A stretch of 64,000 bases of DNA from Micropterus salmoides (Eukaryota; Chordata; Actinopteri; Centrarchiformes; Centrarchidae). Location: assembly GCF_014851395.1 (NCBI RefSeq), contig NW_024040707.1, positions 19,896,457 through 19,960,456 on the forward strand, written 5' to 3'. A program made the translations under genes and the position numbers. Shown here piece by piece: positions 24,701-34,804 of this stretch. The notes under the pieces are model-generated. The model had not been told where the DNA came from, made no database searches, and was given only the letters and a program-made list of their open reading frames with translations. Position 1 is the stretch's first letter. Each line of letters opens with the position of its first letter.

Positions 24701-27700
24701 AGCCGTCACGAAAAGCTGGTTTGATCTGTTGTCCCTGTGAGAGGGGTCTAAACCTGCGAGATATTATGTGGTTGTGTCTCTGTGGCTACTGTCATGCCTG
24801 CTATAGCTGCCTCATGTAACTACTGTCCCTCCTTTTCAGGTGCTGGGGAATCGGGGAAAAGCACACTAGTAAAGCAGATGAAGTAAGTCACAGCATGTAA
24901 CACAGTCCTTGTAACACATTGACATCACATCAAACACCTGCATCCTTTGATGCTAATACGGAGTTTGACGCTATTTTTGTACTCTGCTGATAAAAGACAG
25001 TGCCACTGCCTCACTCCTGCTTTTAGCTGTAGCCTTTGTTGTTGAAGTTTAATGATGTTGGGGAGAGCTGTGATTACAAACAGGGTTCATCTTTGTGGAA
25101 ATACTGTGGAAGCAAAGTGGGAGCCCTTCTTTCCTGCTTTTGCATAACATGGCAAACAATGACCACGGAGGCCAGTCGTAGCCTGGCAGGGCCTGAATAG
25201 ACTTCCCCAGTTCCCACATTAGGCATGCTGCATGTTCACTGAAGCTCAAATTCCAGCCCTAATGACAGTGTAGCATGGCATTTTTCAAATCCGTAATTTG
25301 TCCCACATTTGTTAAAGCTATTGTTAGTGCGGAAAAAATATTCATCTGGACTCTAAGAGCCTGTTTGGATTTTTGTTTCTGTGTCAGAATCATTCATGAA
25401 GATGGCTACTCAGAAGAGGAGTGCAAGCAGTACAAAGTGGTGGTGTACAGCAACACCATCCAGTCCATCATGGCCATCATCAGGGCAATGGGCCGGTTAA
25501 AGATAGATTTTACAGATGCTGCACGGGCGGTAAGTTAACTACATTCAGTCTGCATTAAACATTTATTTCAAAGAGCCGTGTCCTTATTCATGATATGAAT
25601 CACCATGGGAAGAAATTTACATTGACTGCAATTTTTGTCTTCATTGCCAGGACGATGCCCGCCAGCTGTTTGCCCTGGCGAGTTCAGCGGAGGAAGGGGA
25701 GATGTCGGCAGAGCTGGCCAGCATAATTCGGAGGCTGTGGAACGACGCAGGAGCTCAGGCGTGCTTCGATCGATCACGAGAGTATCAGCTCAATGACTCT
25801 GCTGCATAGTGAGGACTCACTTCTCTACATACAGTCCCTCCACAGACTTACTGAGTACCTACTACAAGCTTATTAATACAAATAACTGTTGGTTTAAGCT
25901 CAATGATTCAAGTAGAAATAATTGAATCTGGTATTCAGCTTTCATTTAGTTTCTCTTAAAAGAGGTTAAACAATCCATCAGTGGTGTGAGATCATTTCAC
26001 TGGATTGTAGAGCTGAAACGATTAACAATAATTTAATCAATAAAGCAACTGACAGTAAAATAACCATTTTAAGCAAAAATGCCAAATTCTTCCAGGTTCT
26101 ACCTTCTCTATTGTGACGTGGCTCTTTTCTTAATCTTATGTGATAATAAACTGAATTTGTGTAGGTTTTTGACTGTTGGTCTGACAAAACATGACATCTG
26201 ATGACATCACATTGGGCCACAGGAAATTATAATTTATTTTTGGTGTTTTTTGAAATTTTATAGGCAAAACAATAAATTGATGAATCAAGAAAATCATCTT
26301 TAGTTGCAGCCCCACCTGATTCCAAATTGATTTGCTTAAAAATGTCCAATCAAATCAAGTCCCATTCCTGGAAAATACTTATTAACACTTTCTGAAAACT
26401 CCAGATGGAAGTGAAGCTGAATGTGACGTTGACGATGATACTGCGTCATCTGTCTTCAAGGCTGTACTCCTAAATTGGCATATGGCATTTCTTGTAATCT
26501 TGTTTTCCTCGTCAAAAGAAGGGGGACAGCTTTGACTAAGAGCAGTGTTCCCTCCTTCACGTCTGTAATATTTCCACTGGAACAGAAAGGGAGGCAAGAT
26601 GCATCTTGTTCTTCACTGTCTTGTGTCAACTTGTACGGCTCATTGCATTCCAGATAAAGGAGAAACACGAAGGAGTTTACTGACAATTGGAAGATAAAGA
26701 TATTACTTCAGTGACAAAATGTGTTAGTTTATCATGATAGTCAATCTCTGGATACAGATGACTGAAGCGGTTTGAGCTAAATATAGTCCAGTCTTGTACT
26801 TCCAATCAGACACACTCTGAGAGAAAGTAGCTTAGTGTGAAGGACACGTTCTTTGTTTTGAAAACAGTTGAGCTGTCATGGCTCTCGGTGCGCTTTGTCC
26901 ACACCACGAGACAAGAGGAACCAGTAGAGTTAGTCTGTTTTTACTCAACCCACAAGGGGCCGGTGTTTATCATGCGCCAAAATATGAGTCCATATTTAGT
27001 ATCATTCTGTGGAGTCCTTGGATGTCTGTCTGCAGAGCATGCTTCTCCAATTCACCAGACATAACTGTCCGAAAAACATTTTGTTGCTTTGCATTACGGT
27101 GTCTTTTTTTTTTCTTTTTGAGAAATCCTGGAAAGCCCCAGTATAACCTAATATTACCATGTGGTGTGAGCACATCTGTTTTCATGAAGCACCTATTGGG
27201 AGCTGATTGTACTGCAAATGCTGCTGTAGTACATTTAAGCTGTGCTGTGATGTGTGCATTGGCACTGTAATCTTCTTAAAGCAATGTTGTCTGTCTCTCA
27301 GCTACCTGAATGACTTGGAGAGGATCTGTCAGCCGAACTATGTCCCGACTCAGCAGGATGTGCTGCGTACACGTGTGAAGACCACTGGCATCGTGGAAAC
27401 TCACTTCACCTTCAAAAATCTTTACTTCAAGTTAGTAAAACTGTAATGTATCTTCTCATGAAGGGCCCTGTAGCTCAGGTGGGCTGTTTGTGCCATAAAA
27501 AGAACATATTAAATTTTACAAGCAGTCAGGGCCTGAGGGGGTTTACTGTATTGGTCAGCATTTAGATGTCCTCATTATAGACTGTTGTGTATCCCAACCT
27601 GGGCTTCTGGACCCTCCGAAGAGTTCGCAAGGTGCAAGATTATTACAACTCAATTCTGCTCCGCAAAATTATCTTTATTTTTTTGACTTTCCTCCAGTTT

Positions 27701-28501
27701 TTATGGTTTGTTTTTCTCAAGTGATATACTGGGTAGTTTTACTTCTTCATATGCAAATTTTGATGAGGTGTTGCAAGAGAATCTTACTTTATATTAAGGG
27801 GTCACAAGGAGAAAAAAGGCTTGGAGTCAGGGATGTGACACAAGCAGTTTTGCTTTGATTTTTAAAACTGTAGCTGAAGTAGCAGATGACCATTACAGTC
27901 ATAGACAAAATAAAAGGAAACATTACTTTGTAGTAGTAACTAAACCTTGATCACAAAGATGGGTACAGAGGCAGCTTTCTCCGTACAGTATACAATATCC
28001 ATATCCATGTTGGTTATTTTGCGGCTTGTGAGCACATTTTGTCTGTGTTTATCGTATGTTGTCATAATCCTCCCCTCATCATGTTGTGCATTTTGGTCAC
28101 AGGTGATTTGGCTTGTTTGGCTCTGTTAGTTGCCCCATGTTGCGTTCAGAATCTGCATATTGAAGTGCTCATACTCAAACCTCTTTTATAACTCACACAT
28201 GCTGCTGACAGGCATTCAGCCTAATATGACCCATCTTTGTAGCAGTAAATGTAATTGCATCGCTTCAGTCCTTGTACATTTTTTAGTAGCTCCTGTACTT
28301 AGAAAAATTGGTGAATCAATAACTGTAATAGCCTCCCTGCCTTTGTGACCCTTAAAAAATAAAAGCTCAGGATCTGGAAATGTGTAATCACTGAATTGGT
28401 GTTTTGCACACAGCATTCTTTTGTTTCATTTCTGCGTCAGTTAAACAGCTCGGTATAAATTCAGTTCGGACTCAGGTGGAGTCAGAGGCAGTGGACACAA
28501 A

Positions 28502-28560
<59 letters not shown>

Positions 28561-30622
28561 TTGTGTACTTGCCCTGGATTTACGAGGACACTTATCCTCA
28601 TGAAACACTAAAATTAAAATGACATTAGATTTAAAATGAGCACATTCACTCTACATTTATGTGGGGGGGGGGTTGTGTGTGTGTGTGCGTGTTTCTCCAG
28701 GATGTTTGATGTCGGTGGTCAGCGTTCGGAGAGGAAGAAGTGGATCCATTGTTTTGAGGGAGTCACAAGTATCATTTTCTGCGTAGCGCTCAGTGATTAC
28801 GACCTCGTCTTGGCTGAGGATGAGGAGATGGTAAGTGATGGATACACTGGTTTTGGTTCAGCTTAACAAACACTTGATACTGGATTTTATGATTTCTACT
28901 AAAAGTTATTGAGATTGAGCCTTTTTCACAGCAGACACAGGTGTTACTTATAATATTAAGGATGGCTCTGTTCTATTTAAATGTCCCAGTAAGCCACAAC
29001 AGTGTGACAGTGAGCCAGCTTTTATTGCCTGCTTTGACACAACAGTATATTTTCCATTTGGATTCAGCCTTTACAGACAGTGTAAAATATGGTTTTATTA
29101 GTCTGTGTTGTTAACGATGCTATTGGTATTTCATTTATGTGCCACACAGAGGTTCTGGTTCAGGTCAGCATAAGCAATATGTGTCATTTTGTGTCTCGAT
29201 TTCAAATGGATTAGACACTACGCCCAACCGGCACCTTGCAGGTCGGGTTTTGGAGCACACCTCCTGACTCTGAAACCAAAGCAGTGAAATGGAATTCAGT
29301 CATCAATAACTTTTATTATTTATTAACTGCTTCTCCTACTGTGACATCTGTCATGCACTAACTGCGTGCAAAATGAACTGGCACGCCAAGTCTCTTATCC
29401 CTTTGGCTATCAGACTTTTAAACTCCATGTAGGGTCCTTTAAGGGGTTTTAAATGTGCAGATACTATTTATATTGCACTGTGGTATTGCACGTTACATAA
29501 TCTGCTCGCATTTTATTCATTTATTCAGGTTCTGGGTGCACTTGCCTGGTTGATGTTGTGTGTGTTCTGTGTTGTGTACTTGTTCCTCTTAACTAATTGC
29601 CCATACTGGGATTAATAAAGCTGTTGGACCTTGAACATGTCGAAATGTCTTCAGTGAAAAAGCCCTGTAATGGGTAAGTTCACATTTCCCGCTCTTTCCT
29701 CAGAACCGGATGCATGAGAGCATGAAGCTTTTCGACTCCATCTGCAACAATAAGTGGTTCACGCTCACCTCCATCATCCTCTTCCTCAACAAGAAGGACT
29801 TGTTTGAGGAGAAGATCACCAGGAGTCCCCTCACTATCTGCTACCCAGGATACACTGGTGAGACAAACCTGTGCATTAGCAATTTATTGAGGTTTTAATG
29901 TGATATCGCGCCCCTTGGGTGTTTTGATCAGAGGAGATATTTATTTATCTATCTGCTGTGTCTGAGCATTGACTTCCTGGAAATGTATGATCATGCTCTG
30001 GATTTATTTACCTTAGAAAAAAGGCACATTGCGCCTCATACTAGCACTGAATATAAAATGTCTCTTTTTTATGTGCATGCTTGAACTTTACCAGACAAAG
30101 GCTCTGTGTTTTACTGTTGAGCTGTTTTATCAGATGTGAACTTCATCACCAGTAAGACTGTTTATAATTGAATACATTCTCTGCATAGTAGCCTAACATA
30201 CCAGCATTTTAAGTTTAATTCTGCTTTCACTTGCTTTTAGTTTAATTAACCCAGGTCGTTCTATATCTATTTATAAATCTGCAACACAAGGGTTTGTGTG
30301 GCGTTTCATCTTTTTTAAGTTAGTGAGTTGCCCTAAAGGTATTTCTACACATAACCTATTGTTAAAAATACGACGACTTGTACCATGTAAATTATAACTT
30401 CTTTTTATAACTGACCTGTTTTTTCCTGTAGGTGGGCAGTCATACGAAGAGACCTCAGCTTATATCCAGTGCCAGTTTGAAGACTTAAATAAACGAAAAG
30501 ACACCAAGGAGGTCTACACCCACTTCACTTGTGCCACAGACACCAAGAATGTGCAGTTTGTGTTCGATGCCGTCACCGACGTCATCATCAAGATAAACCT
30601 GAGGGAGATTGGTCTGTACTAA
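18790..30622 (+). CDS. gnai3: Guanine nucleotide-binding protein G(i) subunit alpha-3
   Basis: Eight coding exons: 18790-18907, 24840-24882, 25388-25529, 25651-25808, 27302-27430, 28701-28830, 29704-29857 and 30432-30622. The lengths (118, 43, 142, 158, 129, 130, 154, 191 nt) are the classical GNAI pattern and give 354 residues. All junctions are GT-AG and stay in frame. The product is a heterotrimeric Gi alpha subunit at the inner plasma membrane that binds GTP and inhibits adenylyl cyclase. Gly2/Cys3 are lipidation sites (MGCTIS). Nucleotide-binding motifs are GAGESGKST (P-loop, with STLVKQ rather than the usual STIVKQ), RTRVKTTG (Arg178 and Thr181), DVGGQRSERKKW (switch II, Gln204), FLNKKD and TCATDT. 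Oddities: the C-terminus is KINLREIGLY, so the -4 cysteine that pertussis toxin ADP-ribosylates in Gi is Ile351, and the region before it (CYPGYTGGQSYEE) is also divergent. Assignment to gnai3 rather than gnai1/2 rests on the GLY-type ending and the gpr61-gnat2 synteny. Confidence 0.94.
20386..20539 (-). mobile_element. tRNA-derived SINE of the teleost V-SINE type (minus strand)
   Basis: Read on the minus strand the element starts with a tRNA-like head: GTGGCAGTGGCGCAATGGAT contains an A-box-like TGGCGCAATGG, and GGTTTCAATCC is a B-box-like sequence about 40 nt later. It continues with GTGTCCCTGAGCAAGACACT and AACCCCTAGTTGCTCC, and ends in GTCAGCTAAATGATTAAATG. This body and tail resemble the fish V-SINE group as I remember it. 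It is not a functional tRNA gene, because the acceptor stem does not pair. Confidence 0.8.
23395..23521 (-). repeat. Common teleost interspersed repeat with (ATCC)n tail
   Basis: TCCATCCATCCATC is followed by a body containing GGGTCGCGGGGGGCTGGAGC, CCAGCTGGCATCGGGCG, GGTGTACACCCTGGACAGG and TCGCCAGTCCATTGCAGG. I recognise this body as a very abundant fish repeat, probably the end of a non-LTR element whose microsatellite tail is the ATCC run. The element class is not certain from sequence alone. Confidence 0.75.
26010..26311. mobile_element. MITE-like repeat, AGCTGAAACGATTA family
   Basis: Lies in gnai3 intron 4. It starts GAGCTGAAACGATTAA and ends with the approximate reverse complement TTTAGTTGCAGCCC, with internal TTAATCAATAAA and TTGATGAATCAAGAAAATCA. 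This is a frequent fish repeat with imperfect inverted ends. Related pieces occur near 19720, 47075, 59590 and 63830. Confidence 0.65.
28505..28559 (+). repeat. (GT)n microsatellite in gnai3 intron 5
   Basis: About 27 GT units, ending 141 bp upstream of the exon 6 acceptor. Confidence 0.96.
28663..28700 (+). promoter_or_regulatory. gnai3: G10 plus TG-tract splice acceptor of gnai3 exon 6
   Basis: The intron ends with ten Gs, a short (TG)n tract and CGTGTTTCTCCAG. The polypyrimidine tract is only about five pyrimidines (TTTCTCC) and is preceded by UG repeats. UG repeats next to an acceptor are known binding sites for TDP-43/CELF-type proteins, as at CFTR exon 9. Whether this exon, which encodes switch II, is regulated here is unknown. 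Confidence 0.5.
29376..29632 (+). mobile_element. 3' remnant of a non-LTR retrotransposon in gnai3 intron 6
   Basis: AAGTCTCTTATCCCTTTGGC encodes KSLIPLAIRLLNS, a pattern seen at the end of fish LINE reverse-transcriptase ORFs. It is followed by a tail containing TTGCACTGTGGTATTGCACG and a terminal CTGGGATTAATAAAGC, as in common teleost LINE 3' ends. It is strongly 5'-truncated. The clade (Rex1/CR1 or L2) cannot be settled by eye. Confidence 0.55.
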
Positions 30623-31153
30623 TGCTTCAGGCCCTACAGGTCAGCACACTGACTTTCACCTGCACCTACGGTTCATGCAGAACACTGAAGGGATATGGCA
30701 ACATGGTGTTGTTGTCAAAGCAAACTGTTAAAAATGTTACATTTTTGCATCACCCCAAGACAACAGTCAAGTCTTTTCTGGGATTTTGCTCATGCGTTGA
30801 CAGTGTCAGCCTGTTGGGTGCACTTTGGTCCAGAGAGAACTGAAAAGAAATTTTCCCCCCAGATGATCAATCATATATTGACTTTTCATTTAGTGCCACT
30901 GACATTTCCAGTGCTTTAATTCATGACAGGATACTTCAAAAACGATTCACTGAATAACGTCAGCAACGTACTTGTGATATACTGAGCAAAGCACCCAGCT
31001 CTAAGTAGAGAAGCTAAAAATTACAGCTTAGACTGATGAAAGTCAGTATTGTACATATTGTACTAATGTAAGTATATCTTGTCTGTATTGAGCCCAGAAA
31101 GCATGCTTATAAAATATATTTTATTATTACAGCAACTTATTACTGAAATGTTT

Positions 31154-31159
31154 AATAAA
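31154..31159 (+). terminator. gnai3: AATAAA within or after gnai3
   Basis: A canonical hexamer 532 bp after the stop codon. It would be used only if the transcript reads through the candidate 3'-UTR intron 30640-31255. Confidence 0.35.
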
Positions 31160-31255
31160 CAATTTAGGGACATTGTATTCATAGTTGTTTAATTGTATGA
31201 ATTAATTATTTATTGTAGCAATAGGTATTAATGATCTTTTTCTTTTTCCTTGCAG

Positions 31256-31935
31256 GTGTCAGGATCAGGACTTCTGGGCTGGTATGTCTTGTCTGCAGAG
31301 GGCGCATTGGAAAGTAGGTGTTTCTAAGGACTGAGCTGGTGGCCGTGCTGCATGCAGGACCTAAATTCCACAATTTGAGGACTCGATTCTATGATCACTT
31401 TTGTCTTAATAGATTTTATGATGCAGAGCTTACTGGGAGGAAGCAATAAGTCGGGGAGGCTTGTGAAATGATCACTGAGTTCTGTGGAGTCCTGTATTTA
31501 AGACCTTTACATCGCTCAGGGGCTGGCAGGTAAAGCTCCTCTGACACAATTATAGTTTGTCTGTCATATGTACAAAGACCAAAACAGACTGCCTGTTTAT
31601 CAAATCCATCATTACATTTCACAGTTTCACAGCTGATTTGTAAATTCTGTTTACTGTTATTGTGTTGCATCTTCTCTTAGATTAAGTCTGCATCGCTTTT
31701 ATTAAATATTTTGCAATTGTTATATTTTATTTTAATTTGCAGTTGCAATCATATAGTAATTTCACTTTTGTGGATGTGTGAATGCCATAGCTTATGTATG
31801 GAGAATAATTTTGTGTGAACAGTTTTGATGTAACGTAACCTTTTGGGCCTGGGATTAGTTTGTGAAAGTTGAATGAACGCAATAGCAACACCGCTGTCTA
31901 CGTAGATATTTTAATAAACTAGACAACATTGTATT
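31256..31935 (+). other. gnai3: Probable untranslated exon 9 of gnai3
   Basis: A donor CCCTACAG|GTCAGC follows the stop codon by 17 bp (exon end 30639). A good acceptor TTTTTCCTTGCAG|GTGTCAGG ends at 31255. Mammalian GNAI2 and GNAI3 have a comparable ninth, non-coding exon. An AATAAA at 31913-31918 would end this exon. A junction so close to the stop would not trigger nonsense-mediated decay under the 50-nt rule. No transcript evidence is available. Confidence 0.5.
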
Positions 31936-33526
31936 GCACAATATTTTTATACAACAACATTTATACATAACACATCACTGCAAATCAATTTGTAAAGGGA
32001 AATCTTGTTTGAATATCACTATTATTCACTCATTTGAGGTCAACATAGAAAATCCTTTTTTGCAAGGTAATTTTTTAAATCCTATGGATATCAGTGAAGA
32101 TGTATAAACGATTAGATATATAGTGGGATAGTTTAATATAGCTATTTGTTTTCTTTGACTGTAGCCATCACATAATACTGAGGAAGTCTTCCTGTACAGA
32201 GATGTCCTGGTAAAAAACATTCCTGAAGGTTGGTGTCTAGCGTTCTTCATACTTCTGCAGTTGTATTAGTTCATTTTCACATCATTAAATGATGGCACAA
32301 AGTTGGCTTCCCTTCCTTCTGTTTCAAATAGTAAGTAAAATCTTTACCACAATGGCAATGGTAATCAGATGTTATCCACTGTAACTTGTGTAAAGGCCTA
32401 GTCTTACCAAAAACATGCAGGGAAGGAGGTCATGCAAACTGGAAACTGTATTTTTAGACTTCAGAGACACATCTGTATGCTTGAGCTGAGGGCTCAGTGT
32501 GTTCCAGCTGCTGTACACATCAGTGCTCACCAATATGTCCCTAATGTCCTACCTTGTGTGTGATGTCTGCAGTATAACACTCAATCTCCAGGTCAGCATG
32601 AGCGTGTGAAGGGAAGGGTTCATTAGCGCAACAAAATGTTTGAGTCCAAAATCCTCAAATTGTACATTTAAAAGACAAGGCTGACGATAATCTGTATTTT
32701 ATAACAACTCCCATGAAAAACCAAACCAATGTGTTAATCCGTCCCTCAAAGCTTTCTGACTTCCCCAGCCTGTGTGTGGCGCTCAGCCCCAAGCCCATTA
32801 GCTCCCTCTGAAGATGTGAATCTTTAAAAGAACAAGAAAAGAGAATGAAGAAATTAAGAAATGTCCAAAAATAGCCAGGTATATAGTAGCGTAAAAAGTG
32901 TGTTTTGTTGGAGACAATACAGTATGTGTCAAAGCCTACCTGTAAGGGTAATACTGCATCTTTTCACAAGTCTTGGACAGATGGAAGTACTAATGAATCG
33001 CACTGACAATAAGCTTGATGTCACAAAGTTGAGTCCTACAGAGTGACACTTGATGTCCACGACAGAGCTAGTGGATTTTGGACTACTTTGCCCAGGAGTT
33101 TACATGCAATACAAAGTACAAACACTGAGAACAGGCAACTTTTAATAAGGGAGCAAAATAAGCTCTACTGCTCACTCAAATGCAGCGATACAGTTCCTCA
33201 CACTGATTACAGTCTCAGCTTTGTCCTTGCTCGCCTTCAAATCTCATGAATCTGTCCCTGCAGAATCATACTGACTTGCAGATTAATTACAACTTCAATT
33301 TGTTTAGCTCTCTCAATAGCTTTATTGTTAATGAACTTCCATACGCTGCCATTGTGACTAGTGAGCAGGGAACTTATATAACAGCAGCATTGTCCCCAAC
33401 ACATAACAGCCCGAGGCAATTTTCAGTGTTGACAGCCCTGTTTCTCTAATTCGATATACATTATTAAGTGATTGACAGTGTTATTCCGCAGCAAGGAAAC
33501 AGACACACAAGTGAAGTTAATGCATC
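31936..33526. other. Spacer between the convergent gnai3 and gnat2 3' ends
   Basis: About 1.6 kb of AT-rich DNA with no supported gene and no recognised repeat, separating two tail-to-tail transcription units. Confidence 0.55.
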
Positions 33527-33532
33527 TTTATT
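33527..33532 (-). terminator. gnat2: Candidate gnat2 polyadenylation signal
   Basis: AATAAA on the minus strand (TTTATT on plus), 1.27 kb beyond the gnat2 stop. Another TTTATT near 33929 would give a shorter 3' UTR. The choice between them cannot be made from sequence. Confidence 0.35.
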
Positions 33533-34643
33533 TCATGCTTCTACATTTCATAAGAAAGGACAAACTCAGTAGATTTTCATTCCCTTTTCATAATAAAGCA
33601 TCATCCTTCTAGTGGTTCCCTCTCTCTCATATATTTCCATATAGATTTATCTTTCAAAATATATTGAATTACCTACTCTTATGTACAAAGTTTCTCTACC
33701 ATGTTTGACCTTCTGAAATTTGAATATAATACATTAACACTATTTAGATTAGATACATGTAAAATTTGGTTTGTAATCTGGATATACTGCAAGCACTGGG
33801 AATATCTGAGATATTTGCTCAGCAACTTTTTACAGTTTAAATATCAAGACCACAGAGACTACTGTACTCAAAAACAAGATTGCAATGTTGCTATTCAAAA
33901 TATTAATATTTCCCCCTGGATTTCTTGTTTTATTAATTTTACAGAACTTGGTTTTAATATAACTCACAACACAGTAGTCAAAAGGAAGCAACAAAGACCG
34001 AACAAGCAACTATTTCATCTTCATACCTTCAAACCAGCAGCTTCTGGTGTGAGACAAACTCTGTACTTTAGAGAAACTGTAGAATCTTGTAGAAAGCTGT
34101 ATATCCACAACAACAATATGGTGACTTGATAGTTGTCTCAACCCAGCTGGACTTGCACTGTGTTGCAGGGATGTACTGTTGTAGATGGTGATGTGCTAGG
34201 AGCATTCAAAGACCGGGACTTGGCATGGAAGCGATGGCATGAACACAATGAACTGAGGATCCTCTGTGCCTCATCAGTACATTTCTCAGTTAATGCCAAT
34301 ATGTGAGGGGTTAAGGTAGGAAAGGAAGTCCTGCAAATTAGAGAGGATAAAAACTTATCTCAAACATGCTGAAATTGTCTTAAATCATGTTTAAAATCTT
34401 TGGATACACTCTAACGGTGAACATCTTGCTACATTCATAGCTTCAGGGCTGCATAATCTGCAGGTTGCAATGTTCAATATATTCTTAAAATGAAAAGTTA
34501 GCTTGTTCTGCAGCTTTGGGAGCAACTGATTTTAATCACAAACCATGATGGGGATTGTTTTTTTGCTTTTCGTGATCTTCCTCTGCAATCCCAAATGGTC
34601 TAAATTGTCTGTGAGTTTGTGTTAGCTCGTGTTATGGTCAGAT

Positions 34644-34656
34644 GTTGCCTGGCAAC
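34644..34656. promoter_or_regulatory. Perfect palindromic RFX X-box-like motif
   Basis: GTTGCC-T-GGCAAC is an exact inverted repeat matching the RFX X-box consensus (GTNRCC, 0-3 nt, RGYAAC). It lies about 150 bp beyond the gnat2 stop, inside its likely 3' UTR. Function is not established. Confidence 0.4.
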
Positions 34657-34804
34657 ACAGGACGGCCAGATATGATTCTCTGTATGAGGGTTAAATTGAA
34701 TTGCCAGGGGTTGGCCTCATCTGGACCATATTACTCTGTATCAAGAAAGTCCCCGGGAGTGATTTGATGTGGTCACCACGCACCTCTTTTCACTCTGGAG
34801 CTGC

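Larger units (their letters stand above)
18908..24839 (+). other. gnai3: gnai3 intron 1 (5.9 kb)
   Basis: Bounded by CTCG|GTATGA and TTTTCAG|GTGCTGG. It contains a minus-strand SINE (20386), a LINE-tail-like repeat (23395) and a fragment of the AGCTGAAACGATTA family near 19720. The segment 22790-22975 is more GC-balanced than its surroundings but has no identified function. No additional coding exon is supported. Confidence 0.7.

Noticed and set aside
33701..34129. 142-codon open frame on the plus strand
   Set aside because: It is AT-rich, matches no family I recognise and lies in the presumed gnat2 3' UTR on the opposite strand. Its composition is that of non-coding DNA.
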